From a bacterium (GTDB taxonomy: Bacteria > UBA10199 > 2-02-FULL-44-16 > JAAZCA01): DNA of 64,000 nucleotides. The stretch spans positions 62,001 through 126,000 of the forward strand of contig JBAZOP010000001.1 in NCBI GenBank assembly GCA_041648665.1. The letters run 5' to 3'. Positions 8,912-15,793 of the stretch are shown in pieces. Position 1 is the stretch's first letter; each line of letters starts with the position of its first letter. The notes below the pieces were generated by a model. It did not search any database and had not been told where the DNA came from. It saw only the letters and a program-made list of their open reading frames with translations. A program made the translations under genes and the position numbers.

Positions 8912-9542
8912 AGAATTCCTTCAATGCGCTCACGTCGCCGGATGAGCTCTTCGGTTTTTCGTTCGCCTTCTTCTGCGCCTTGGGCTTTTCGCGGTGATTA
9001 TGGCCGTTTGAAAACTCGTGAATGAGCTCCACGACCCTGTGGCCGTTTGCCTTGAAGGGTTTGGGCTCGGTGTTTAAAACCGCGAGCTTCGCGCTCTTGA
9101 TCAGATCCTTTGGAATGATGCCGCGGTGGAGCATGCCCGCATCCTCCTCGTCGAAGAAGAGCGCGATCACCTCCGCGAGTTCGCCGTCGCCGTGAAGGAA
9201 GTACTCCGTATACCCTTCCTTCCTCAGTCCCTCGACGATCTCGTGGAGCCTGTTCTTGATCGCTCTGTAGCGACGCACGGTGTCGATGACATAGCGGTAG
9301 GACTTCATGGCCGCGTGAGCGAAACCTTGCGGAGTAAGCAGGTACTCTACGCTGCGGCGATCGAGATGCGAGGTCTTGATGTAGCCTGTGCTTATGAGCT
9401 TGCGCAGGACCGCGTTGATGAGCCCCACGGAGAAGCCGGTGCGGCGCGCGAGCTCGCGCTGGGAGATCGCCTCAGTGGTGTCTTGGAGGGATTCGAGGAC
9501 CGCGAGTTCGCTGGTTGTGAGTTCCTGGGGACTTGAAGACAT
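8898..9542 (-). CDS. MarR-family EPS-associated transcriptional regulator
   Basis: A 214-residue protein. Residues about 8-75 form a winged helix-turn-helix (TSELAVLESLQ, ISQRELARRTGFSVGLINAVLRK, GYIKTSHLDRRSVEYLLTPQG). A charged helical segment and a Lys/Ser-rich tail follow. The N-terminal domain with this spacing is typical of the MarR-like regulators that open exopolysaccharide operons in many Gram-negatives. Here it is likewise the first gene, directly downstream of an elaborate leader, and overlaps the epimerase by 14 nt. It probably controls its own operon; the tandem GAACGTTC palindromes at 9669-9691 are the obvious candidate operator. The middle segment (residues 110-170) has no function I recognise. 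Confidence 0.78.
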   Translation of the reverse strand: MSSSPQELTTSELAVLESLQDTTEAISQRELARRTGFSVGLINAVLRKLISTGYIKTSHLDRRSVEYLLTPQGFAHAAMKSYRYVIDTVRRYRAIKNRLHEIVEGLRKEGYTEYFLHGDGELAEVIALFFDEEDAGMLHRGIIPKDLIKSAKLAVLNTEPKPFKANGHRVVELIHEFSNGHNHREKPKAQKKANEKPKSSSGDVSALKEFYAKR

Positions 9543-9561
9543 GGACTTGTGACAGGTTTTA

Positions 9562-9573
9562 CAGGCTACCGCC
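9562..9573 (-). promoter_or_regulatory. ops-like RfaH recruitment element
   Basis: The minus strand reads GGCGGTAGCCTG, one base different from the E. coli ops element GGCGGTAGCGTG. It lies 19 nt upstream of the first codon of the polysaccharide operon. In known ops elements the core folds into a small hairpin in the non-template strand; here GGC and GCC flank GGTA, giving a 3-bp stem. A NusG/RfaH-like gene is at 27362-27886. Confidence 0.6.
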
Positions 9574-9580
9574 GGGGCGC

Positions 9581-9600
9581 GTGCCTCCCCCGGAGGGCAC
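9581..9600 (-). promoter_or_regulatory. Leader hairpin directly upstream of the ops-like element
   Basis: GTGCC and GGCAC form the base of an imperfect 20-nt inverted repeat whose upper stem is CTCC/GGGGA. It ends 7 nt before the ops-like element on the transcript. No U-tract follows, so it looks like a pause or leader structure rather than a terminator. Confidence 0.45.
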
Positions 9601-9668
9601 CATGTGGATAACTTCTGGCTGGTACAGCGGTCGTTGTTTCACAGCCCACTGTTATGTCTTTCTGCGAA

Positions 9669-9691
9669 GAACGTTCAAGGTCTGAACGTTC
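9669..9691. promoter_or_regulatory. Tandem GAACGTTC palindromes, candidate operator
   Basis: Two identical 8-bp palindromes GAACGTTC start at 9669 and 9684, 15 nt apart, so they fall on nearly the same helix face 1.4 turns apart. They lie just downstream of the predicted start of the polysaccharide transcript. A dimeric regulator such as the MarR-type protein of this operon is the likely ligand, by inference. Confidence 0.45.
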
Positions 9692-9702
9692 ATTGGATGA
9701 GC

Positions 9703-9731
9703 GTTTTAGGTTTTATGACGCGAAAGGTCAA
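9703..9731 (-). promoter_or_regulatory. Sigma-70-type promoter of the polysaccharide operon
   Basis: On the minus strand TTGACC (9731-9726) and TAAAAC (9708-9703) are separated by exactly 17 nt, matching 5 of 6 and 4 of 6 consensus positions. Transcription would begin near 9696, giving a leader of about 155 nt that contains the palindromes, hairpin and ops-like element. Confidence 0.5.
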
Positions 9732-9875
9732 TAAAAAATCTTGGGATTTGGGCAGTTTTTCCTACAAAGAGGACATCTCTAACTAACTGATTTATCTATC
9801 ATTATACAGAACGAAAGAATTGCAATCCGGTTATACGCCGCACAGCATAACCAATAGGAAAAGGCTTCGTATTGG
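9732..9875. other. Intergenic stretch between lhgO and the polysaccharide promoter
   Basis: AT-rich spacer after the lhgO stop. An inverted repeat at 9829-9852 (GGTTAT/ATAACC) lies 24 nt past the stop and could be a weak 3' end for lhgO, without a clear U-tract. A TATAAT hexamer on the minus strand at 9806-9801 has no good partner at -35. Nothing coding is visible. Confidence 0.4.
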
Positions 9876-11060
9876 TCAGATCTGGTCGACGACCAGGCGG
9901 GCGAAGGCAAAGGCACAGGTAAAAGCCGGTGAGACGGCGTTTAAGATATGGACCGAGTTCTCGCCGCGGCGGATGACAAAATCCATCTCAAGGCGGCGCT
10001 CCTTCTTGTTGAGCAGCTGGGCGCGGATGCCGGGCCTGAGCGATTCGCCGAACATCTCAGGCCTTGCCTTGGGCAGGAGCCTTCGGGCCATCTTTATGAA
10101 GCCGGGCTTGTAGTACTTTTTCATCTCCCTGAACGCCAGGTCGCGGAAGTGAAAATCGTTGCCTGCGAAGAGCAAGGCCTCCCAGAGGGAGATATCCGCC
10201 GCCTCGCCCAGCTTAAAGCCGTGCAGCGCGTCGTAGCATTCGCGCCAGAAGACCGGCGTAGCGGTGGGCCCCACCTTGGCCGTGCCGCCCACGCAGCGAG
10301 TGAATGCCACGCCCAGGAACGGGTTCGCGAGGTTTGGAACCGGATAGACGTGGCGCCTGAAGAGCTGCGTATCATTATATTTGTAGTAATAGCCCTTGAA
10401 CGGAAGCAGCGTGTACTCCGTGCCGACCCCGTACTGGTGCGCGACCTTGTCCGCATACAGGCCGGCGGCGTTTATCAGCATGCGGTATCCGAAACGACCG
10501 ACGGAGGAGAGGAGCTCGCGCTCGCCCGCCCTCTTCAAGAACTTGGCATTGCAGAGGAGGTCCACATCCGCGGTCTTGAGATCCCGGGCAAGCGCGGCGC
10601 AGACCGCCTCAGGGTCCACGACCGAGGTCGTGGGAGACCAGAGCGCCTTGACGCAGGTCGAGGCAGCCGGCTCGAGTTCGGCGAGATCCTTCTCATCGAC
10701 CTCTTTCACATCGACCCCGTTCACGCGGCCGCGTCGCGCGAGCTCGCCTATGCCCGCGATCTCCGTCTCGTCCGCGGCAAGGACGACCTTGCCGCAGCGT
10801 TCGATCGGCAGGCCCTTGTTCAAGCAGTATGAGGTGAGCTCGCGATTCCCCTCTGCGCAGAGCTTGGCCTTGAGGGAATCGGCACTGTAGTAGAAACCGG
10901 CGTGGATGATGCCGCTGTTGCGGCCGCTGGCGTGCCTGCCCGGGGCCGGCTCCTTCTCCAGCACGCATATCGCAGCGCCGGGGAAACGGTGTTTCAACTC
11001 GCGCGCGACGGACATGCCGACGATGCCGGCGCCGACTATGATGTAATCGTAGGAGCGCAT
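9876..11060 (-). CDS. lhgO: L-2-hydroxyglutarate dehydrogenase/oxidase
   Basis: A 394-residue FAD-dependent oxidoreductase of the DAO family. The N-terminal dinucleotide site VGAGIVGMSVAREL and the GRHASGRNSGIIHAG segment are characteristic of LhgO/L2HGDH. Later segments include INAAGLYAD, LLPFKGYYYKY and a YPVPNLANPFLGVAFTR block. The enzyme oxidises L-2-hydroxyglutarate to 2-oxoglutarate, a metabolite-repair role, passing electrons to oxygen or a quinone. It is transcribed toward the polysaccharide operon but separated by 333 nt, so it is probably a separate unit. The 54 nt upstream of it hold no obvious promoter. Confidence 0.88.
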   Translation of the reverse strand: MRSYDYIIVGAGIVGMSVARELKHRFPGAAICVLEKEPAPGRHASGRNSGIIHAGFYYSADSLKAKLCAEGNRELTSYCLNKGLPIERCGKVVLAADETEIAGIGELARRGRVNGVDVKEVDEKDLAELEPAASTCVKALWSPTTSVVDPEAVCAALARDLKTADVDLLCNAKFLKRAGERELLSSVGRFGYRMLINAAGLYADKVAHQYGVGTEYTLLPFKGYYYKYNDTQLFRRHVYPVPNLANPFLGVAFTRCVGGTAKVGPTATPVFWRECYDALHGFKLGEAADISLWEALLFAGNDFHFRDLAFREMKKYYKPGFIKMARRLLPKARPEMFGESLRPGIRAQLLNKKERRLEMDFVIRRGENSVHILNAVSPAFTCAFAFARLVVDQI

Positions 11061-11114
11061 ATCGGAGACATGGAGATAACAGGATTTGGAGAAGATGTCA
11101 CGAAAGAGAGATGT

Positions 11115-12323
11115 TTATGAATCGAGCTCTTCGATGTCTTTGACCCGGACAACGCCGGCCGAGTCGCCCATGACTTCCTTGAAGGTCCGCACCACAGCAT
11201 CGGTCCCCCTGTTTTTAGCGAGCATGGACGGTATTGTGCTCATGACGGAGGTCTCTCTGGTGGGATAGGTCTCGCTCTGTCCGTCGATGTTGATCAGGCG
11301 GTCCGCGCCATCGCCCCGATAGAGGAGCATGCCGGCGCCGACGAGTTTCTCGCCGGGTATGAACAGGTGCGGATGCAGGATCTCCAAGGTGGCGACGCGT
11401 ATCTCCCTGCCTGCGCCATCCGGCAACTCGACGACGATGTACCTGAGCTTCTGTCTTGCCAGCGGAGATAGAGAATCTACGCCGCTCACCACGACCGCCT
11501 GTCCGCGACGATCTCCGGCCTGCTCCCAGATTTTGGCGAGGCGCATCTCGCCATTCACAAGACCGGGCGACTCGGCGCGAAAGGGAATCTCCTCCTTTAT
11601 CGACTCGAGCCTCGTGCGGCCCATCCGTATCTGCTCGACCATATTTTTCAGCTTATCGGACTTCAAGGCGCGCCGGCGATTGGCCTCGCTACGAAGCCTC
11701 TTCGTTCTGGCGCCCAGGGCAAATGCCGAGGCCTCAACCACTGCGACAAAGACAGAGGCGGCCGCCAGCGAGTAATTCCAATCCTTCAGATAGACAAAAG
11801 AGGAAAACAGAAAGCCGAAATCCAAGGCCGCCCTCTTCATTACGGAAGCGCCTGTGAAATACGTGTTGATAGAGCGTTGAACAGCCGGCAAGGCGCTCTT
11901 CTCTTCGACCAAGCGCTTTTCAAGAGCCGCCAGAAACGCGACTGCCGCGTTGTAGCTGAGAAGGCCGAAAGAGGTGGCCTCGACGATAGTCGAGGCTTTG
12001 AGCTCCTCGCGTTCGAAGCCGCCGACGATGTCGCCCCTCGATATCTCTCTCAGCTCCTCGCTGAACCGAGGGCGAGTAGCATGTATGAGGAAAGGCACCG
12101 AGACACTGCGATACTGATCGACCCAGTCCGGATCGTTGCGATTGGGTTCGGGCAGATAGAAATCATGGTGCAGCGCGAACCTCTGACCGGTGGAGATCGC
12201 TTCGAGGATCTCCGTCGGCTCCTTCGCAGCCGCGATGCCCATGGCGAGTTGCATCCTGCAGCCCAAGGAAATCGGGGCGGCCATCGGAAGGACCGGCTTG
12301 AGGATATCTATCGCCACTGACAT
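11115..12323 (-). CDS. Unknown protein with central membrane hairpin, paralogue of 12540-13310
   Basis: A 402-residue protein I cannot assign to a family. Residues 1-60 are mostly uncharged, followed by a soluble helical part. Two hydrophobic segments lie near residues 170-210 (the second contains AVVEASAFALG), followed by a basic coiled-coil-like stretch (ARTKRLRSEANRRR) and a C-terminal soluble domain with beta-rich character (GQAVVVSGVDSL, YIVVELPDGAG). Two blocks align with the neighbour at 12540-13310: a FGLLSYNAAVAF helix region and the AxxEASAFALG membrane segment. The start at 12323 has an AAAGGAAACA box. It may be a cytoplasmic-membrane protein with a large C-terminal domain; function unknown. 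Confidence 0.65.
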   Translation of the reverse strand: MSVAIDILKPVLPMAAPISLGCRMQLAMGIAAAKEPTEILEAISTGQRFALHHDFYLPEPNRNDPDWVDQYRSVSVPFLIHATRPRFSEELREISRGDIVGGFEREELKASTIVEATSFGLLSYNAAVAFLAALEKRLVEEKSALPAVQRSINTYFTGASVMKRAALDFGFLFSSFVYLKDWNYSLAAASVFVAVVEASAFALGARTKRLRSEANRRRALKSDKLKNMVEQIRMGRTRLESIKEEIPFRAESPGLVNGEMRLAKIWEQAGDRRGQAVVVSGVDSLSPLARQKLRYIVVELPDGAGREIRVATLEILHPHLFIPGEKLVGAGMLLYRGDGADRLINIDGQSETYPTRETSVMSTIPSMLAKNRGTDAVVRTFKEVMGDSAGVVRVKDIEELDS

Positions 12324-12539
12324 TGTTTCCTTTATCAGAAGACCGTACGGACACGCTCTAATGCGCGCTATTCATAGCTTTGCGGGGATTACTACAACAG
12401 CACCGCCATTTACAACAGATTTTATAGATATCAGCGAGCAAGACGCTTATCGAAAGGATTTCGCAAGGTTAGAAATTGCCCGAAAACAGCACATGCGCAT
12501 ATTTATGCATTTGAGCATATACAGAGAAATCCCATCGGC

Positions 12540-13310
12540 TCAAGCAAACACCGGGTCATACAGATCCTCGTCTCTCAGCTCAATGACGCCGGCGAACTCC
12601 GCCGCGTCCGATCCGAGCGCTGCCCTCTGCTCTTCCGCGCGACCCTTGGCCTCTTCCAGTTCAGCTACGCGCGCGGCGATTTTGCGGGCCGAGCGGCGCG
12701 CGAGGAAACGACCCAATGCAAAAGATGAGCCCTCGAGTTTGACCGCCGTTGCACCCGCCATCAAAGCGGCGAGCGCAAGTTCACCGGTGAATACAAAGGC
12801 CGCACCGAAAACAAGAGTGTCCGCAGCTATCTTGCCTGCGACCCAGCGACGCGAGCGCCAGGGATTGACGGCGAATTGCGAAGAGGAAAACTCGAGCCGG
12901 CGCGCCGCATTCTTCTCCACGCGCGAGAAGAGCATCTCCGCAACCCTCCTCTCGAGCAGGCCGGCTGCGACCGCGGCCGGGACGTCGGCGTGGATCAGCT
13001 CCTCGCTGCGGTACAAGCGCAGGACCTGCACGTTCGAAGAAATCTGCGTGACTTTATCGTCGAAAATAGACTTCATGCGCGCCGCGAAAAAAGGGACCTC
13101 GCGCTCCCTGAAACCCTTCAGCGAGCTGAACGCGTTATTGGCCCACGGCATGCTAAAGCCGTAGTGGTCGGCAAACTGAGCTGCGCCGGCGCGGGCAGCC
13201 GGCAGTTCGCCCAGCGTGGAGACGCCCACGACGTCGAGCGCAGCCATGAGCTCGGAGCCGAGCGTGGCACTGAAAAAAGGAACAGATGTCTGCGATACCA
13301 GAGCAGTCAT
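12540..13310 (-). CDS. Unknown membrane-hairpin protein, paralogue of 11115-12323
   Basis: A 256-residue protein starting at the ATG at 13310, 10 nt after the EF-P stop; the frame extends upstream but only over EF-P sequence. The N-terminal half is soluble and helical. A hydrophobic hairpin lies at about residues 165-200 (VFGAAFVFTGELALAALMAG), then KLEGSSFALG, a basic arm (RFLARRSARKIAARVAELEEAKGR) and a short acidic tail. Alignment by eye with the 402-residue neighbour covers YGFSMPWANNAFSSL and the EGSSFALG segment, but the C-terminal domain of the neighbour is missing. No catalytic motif is visible. Probably co-transcribed with EF-P. Confidence 0.6.
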   Translation of the reverse strand: MTALVSQTSVPFFSATLGSELMAALDVVGVSTLGELPAARAGAAQFADHYGFSMPWANNAFSSLKGFREREVPFFAARMKSIFDDKVTQISSNVQVLRLYRSEELIHADVPAAVAAGLLERRVAEMLFSRVEKNAARRLEFSSSQFAVNPWRSRRWVAGKIAADTLVFGAAFVFTGELALAALMAGATAVKLEGSSFALGRFLARRSARKIAARVAELEEAKGRAEEQRAALGSDAAEFAGVIELRDEDLYDPVFA

Positions 13311-13320
13311 ATAAATCGGA

Positions 13321-13872
13321 TCATCCCTTTTCGAAGTAGTCGCCCGTCTCCGTATCGACGACGATGACGTCTCCCGGCTTGATGAAAAGGGGCACCTTGA
13401 AGACCGCCCCATTCTCGACCGTGGCGTCCTTCGTGGCGCCGGTGATCCCCTTGGAAGCCGGGTCGCACGCGACGACGGAAAAGCTCATGCGCTGAGGAAG
13501 GCTCACGCTGATGTGTTTGCCTTCGCAGGAGAGCAGGATCACGGTCGCCTCGGGTTTGAGATACCGGAGCACATCCTCGAGAAACGATTCGGAGAGCTCG
13601 AACTGTTCGTAATTCTTGGGATCCATGAAATGATAGATGGAGCCGTCGTTGTAGAGAAAGGTGATTTCCCTCGATTCCGCATCGACCTGTTCGACCGATT
13701 CCACGGAACGGAATCTCATGTTCGTCTTGATCCCGGTCCTGATATTCCGGACATCCGTCTGGATCTGGGCGTTTCCCTTGCCCGGCGTGAGGTGCACGAC
13801 CTTGAGGACCCGGAAAAGGCCTCCGTCAATCTTCAGGATATTTCCAACGCGGATCTGCGTGGCAGAAATCAT
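13321..13872 (-). CDS. efp: Translation elongation factor P
   Basis: A 183-residue EF-P with the three expected OB-like domains. The domain I loop reads LTPGKGNA, with the modifiable Lys at residue 32; a Lys in PGKG points to the beta-lysylation or unmodified class rather than the Arg-rhamnosyl class. The C-terminal domain ends with IKPGDVIVVDTETGDYFEKG, close to the family ending. The start at 13872 gives the family's usual MISATQIRVGN N-terminus with AAGGA 8 nt upstream; an in-frame ATG at 13881 is the alternative. EF-P rescues ribosomes stalled at polyproline. No EpmA/EpmB gene is nearby. Confidence 0.95.
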   Translation of the reverse strand: MISATQIRVGNILKIDGGLFRVLKVVHLTPGKGNAQIQTDVRNIRTGIKTNMRFRSVESVEQVDAESREITFLYNDGSIYHFMDPKNYEQFELSESFLEDVLRYLKPEATVILLSCEGKHISVSLPQRMSFSVVACDPASKGITGATKDATVENGAVFKVPLFIKPGDVIVVDTETGDYFEKG

Positions 13873-13992
13873 AATCACCATCCTTCATCATGAGGGGGAC
13901 AAGCGATTAGTCCATTTGGCCGATGTTCTCAACACTTTTTTATGACCGAATTCATGCTGCTATTGTCTCATCAACTCACTCTCCAGTTAAAG

Positions 13993-14014
13993 GGAGGACA
14001 AAGGAAAGTCCTCC
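13993..14014. repeat. Hairpin next to the REP array
   Basis: GGAGGAC (13993-13999) and GTCCTCC (14008-14014) are exact inverted repeats around an 8-nt loop. It lies between EF-P and the REP-like repeats, with no U-tract on either strand. It differs in sequence from the REP units. Confidence 0.45.
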
Positions 14015-14028
14015 AGTAATACCGCGGA

Positions 14029-14051
14029 CAATAGGAAGCCACTTGATATTG
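14029..14051 (-). repeat. REP-like unit A (degenerate, inverted orientation)
   Basis: A 23-nt unit in the opposite orientation to units B-D: the left half CAATAGGAAGCCACTT is intact and the right half has decayed to GATATTG. It starts exactly 36 nt before unit B. Confidence 0.7.
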
Positions 14052-14064
14052 AAGATAATTTCAG

Positions 14065-14087
14065 CAGTAGGAAGTGGCTTCCTACTG
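14065..14087 (+). repeat. REP-like unit B (perfect palindrome)
   Basis: A 23-nt perfect hairpin: a 10-nt stem CAGTAGGAAG, loop TGG, and its exact complement. Identical to unit D at 14901. Confidence 0.85.
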
Positions 14088-14095
14088 ACATGAAA

Positions 14096-14785
14096 TCAAA
14101 CAATAGGAAGTGGCTTCCTATTGTAGATCCTCGATTCAGCATGCAAATGAGAGTAAATATCCTTGGTGACTCTTTGAACTATATTACGATAGCGCTTCGA
14201 CGATGTTCTTGCATAGCTCTCAAATAGTATACGTTCGTCCTTTGGAGCTATGATTTCATCTCCGACCATGGATTTATATATCAATCGCCTCCCAAAATCG
14301 TCATTGCCTAGCAATCCATATGAAGGATGAGGCGTCAGAAAATCGCAAGGTATTCCGTTTGCATAATAATGATACCCGCTCCATCTCCATTCGTCAGGTG
14401 TCTTGACAAGCCCTGCTGCAACCGGATTTCTGTCGAGATATCGCATGCATGCGAGTGCATAGCAGTCGTTATCAATTATCTTGTTGCGATAATGGTGGCG
14501 CCAGAAGTGACCAGTACGCCCATGCCTGCGGTTGTAGTCGTGAGAATAGCATAGGCAAATATCATGCATCAGCTGATCCACTGTGCCATGCCCTTCGGTC
14601 ATAAGCATCATGTGCAGATGAGACGGCATGATCACATATTGAAACAAACAACACTTATGAACGCCGATATAATAAACTATGTATTTCAACAGGCTACAAC
14701 ACTCTTCATCACCGATAATCAATCTGCTGCCACCATTGCATCTGGCAATGACGTGATAGTGGATTCCATGCTCTCGAATTCGCAT
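14096..14785 (-). CDS. REP-associated tyrosine transposase (RAYT, Y1/IS200-like)
   Basis: A 229-residue Y1-transposase-family protein of the RAYT type. The N-terminal GIHYHVIARCN strand, the HUH motif as His56-Leu57-His58 in IMPSHLHMM, the TGHFWRHHY block and the YLDRNPVAAGLV segment are all present. Tyr116 in the last block is the likely nucleophile. RAYTs are domesticated single-strand nucleases that cut and mobilise REP palindromes. Palindromic units lie on both sides of this gene, and unit C overlaps its 3' end so that residues 221-229 come from the repeat. GGAGG 7 nt upstream supports the start at 14785. The gene is AT-richer than EF-P, suggesting acquisition. Confidence 0.9.
   Translation of the reverse strand: MRIREHGIHYHVIARCNGGSRLIIGDEECCSLLKYIVYYIGVHKCCLFQYVIMPSHLHMMLMTEGHGTVDQLMHDICLCYSHDYNRRHGRTGHFWRHHYRNKIIDNDCYALACMRYLDRNPVAAGLVKTPDEWRWSGYHYYANGIPCDFLTPHPSYGLLGNDDFGRRLIYKSMVGDEIIAPKDERILFESYARTSSKRYRNIVQRVTKDIYSHLHAESRIYNRKPLPIV
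14101..14123 (+). repeat. REP-like unit C (perfect palindrome, encodes the RAYT C-terminus)
   Basis: Stem CAATAGGAAG, loop TGG and exact complement. It differs from unit B at stem position 3 by a compensatory G-C to A-T change on both arms. The unit lies inside the 3' end of the transposase gene and encodes its last nine residues. Confidence 0.85.
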
Positions 14786-14900
14786 AATCGGCCTCCAACC
14801 TGAATATAAGCAAATATGGGGCCAAGAAATTTACTATATTTTTCAATATCAGATTTTTAGGGGGTGCTGCGTTTCGCTGCAGAAGTGACCAGAAATAATG

Positions 14901-14923
14901 CAGTAGGAAGTGGCTTCCTACTG
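14901..14923 (+). repeat. REP-like unit D (perfect palindrome)
   Basis: Identical over all 23 nt to unit B on the other side of the transposase gene. Confidence 0.85.
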
Positions 14924-14936
14924 ATGAGTCCAGTTA

Positions 14937-14959
14937 CAGTAGAAAGCCACTTGGTATTG
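14937..14959 (-). repeat. REP-like unit E (degenerate, inverted orientation)
   Basis: CAGTAGAAAGCCACTT followed by a decayed right arm (GGTATTG). It begins 36 nt after unit D and mirrors unit A. Confidence 0.65.
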
Positions 14960-14971
14960 AAGGGCATGAAC

Positions 14972-14993
14972 CAGTAAGAAATGGCATTTATTG
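14972..14993 (+). repeat. REP-like unit F (degenerate)
   Basis: CAGTAAGAAATGGCATTTATTG, a 22-nt imperfect copy in the forward orientation, 35 nt after the start of unit E. Confidence 0.6.
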
Positions 14994-15013
14994 TACGAAA
15001 TGCAGGAATCTAG

Positions 15014-15784
15014 CTAAGAATTCAATTTAGCCTCTATGACAGCAAAATACTTGCCAAGAAGATGATTGAATGCCGTCATCTGATGGGTCTTTACTGTAAA
15101 TCCTGCATTTGCAATCAAGGCAACGGCTTCCGTCAGTGACAAAGGATGGTCGTATTTCATTATATGAACAGCGTTTTCAGCCAGTCCTTTTTCGTCGACG
15201 TTATATTGCCGTAGGTACGCCTTTTGTTCGTCAATGAATATTTTTCTCCAATCGGAGTCCGATAGTTTATTCGTCAAAACCGTACTGCATATCTCAGGTT
15301 TGTACAAATCATGATTAAGAAAAAGGCCACTGGCAGCAAAATGTGGAATCATTCGAATAAAGAGATCTTTTATCTGGGAGCTTGAGCCATGGTGAAGATT
15401 CATGCCTACAAATATAAGATCAAACTTCCTATCAAGATTCAGTGCCGAAATGTTCCAGATATCACCCTCTAGAACCTCAAAGCGAATAACATTTTTAAGG
15501 CATTCAAGTGTTTGACTGGCTTTTGCAACCTGATCGGGATTGATATCGATACCGCAGTACTCGAATTTATAATCATCATTTCCATTGATTATTTGAAGCA
15601 CTGTATAAGGCGTTCCACCACATGCCAGATCAAGTATACGAACGGGCTCTGAGTTATGCTGCGTTCTCAGCCACTTACTGACTATATTGGTCCCGATCTT
15701 TGCTGCCTCAGTATGCAGAAGTGCATTGCTGGTCAAGACGACCTGATAAAAACCACCATTTGAGAACACCTTCTCGTTTTTCAT
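15014..15784 (-). CDS. Class I SAM-dependent methyltransferase
   Basis: A 256-residue protein with a Rossmann-like methyltransferase core. Motif I is RILDLACGGTPY (residues about 49-60), the acidic motif II end is YCGIDINPD, and LEGDIWNIS and DLIFVGMNLHH are motifs III and IV. The N-terminus (NGGFYQVVLTSNALLHTEAAKIG) and C-terminus (AGFTVKTHQMTAF) are typical of small-molecule or lipid methyltransferases, but no substrate can be read. It is the last gene of the signalling operon, 9 nt after the kinase, and AT-rich like it. The downstream boundary is the REP array. Confidence 0.75.
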   Translation of the reverse strand: MKNEKVFSNGGFYQVVLTSNALLHTEAAKIGTNIVSKWLRTQHNSEPVRILDLACGGTPYTVLQIINGNDDYKFEYCGIDINPDQVAKASQTLECLKNVIRFEVLEGDIWNISALNLDRKFDLIFVGMNLHHGSSSQIKDLFIRMIPHFAASGLFLNHDLYKPEICSTVLTNKLSDSDWRKIFIDEQKAYLRQYNVDEKGLAENAVHIMKYDHPLSLTEAVALIANAGFTVKTHQMTAFNHLLGKYFAVIEAKLNS

Positions 15785-15793
15785 ATTCGGCTA

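Noticed and set aside
9801..9806. TATAAT on the minus strand as main promoter of the polysaccharide operon
   Set aside because: No acceptable -35 at 16-18 nt; the TTGACC-N17-TAAAAC pair closer to the gene is better.
14029..14993. CRISPR array reading of the 36-nt periodic repeats
   Set aside because: The constant part is a 23-nt hairpin, not a 24-40-nt repeat with 30-nt spacers. Spacers are only 12-13 nt, orientation alternates, and no cas gene is present; a RAYT gene is.
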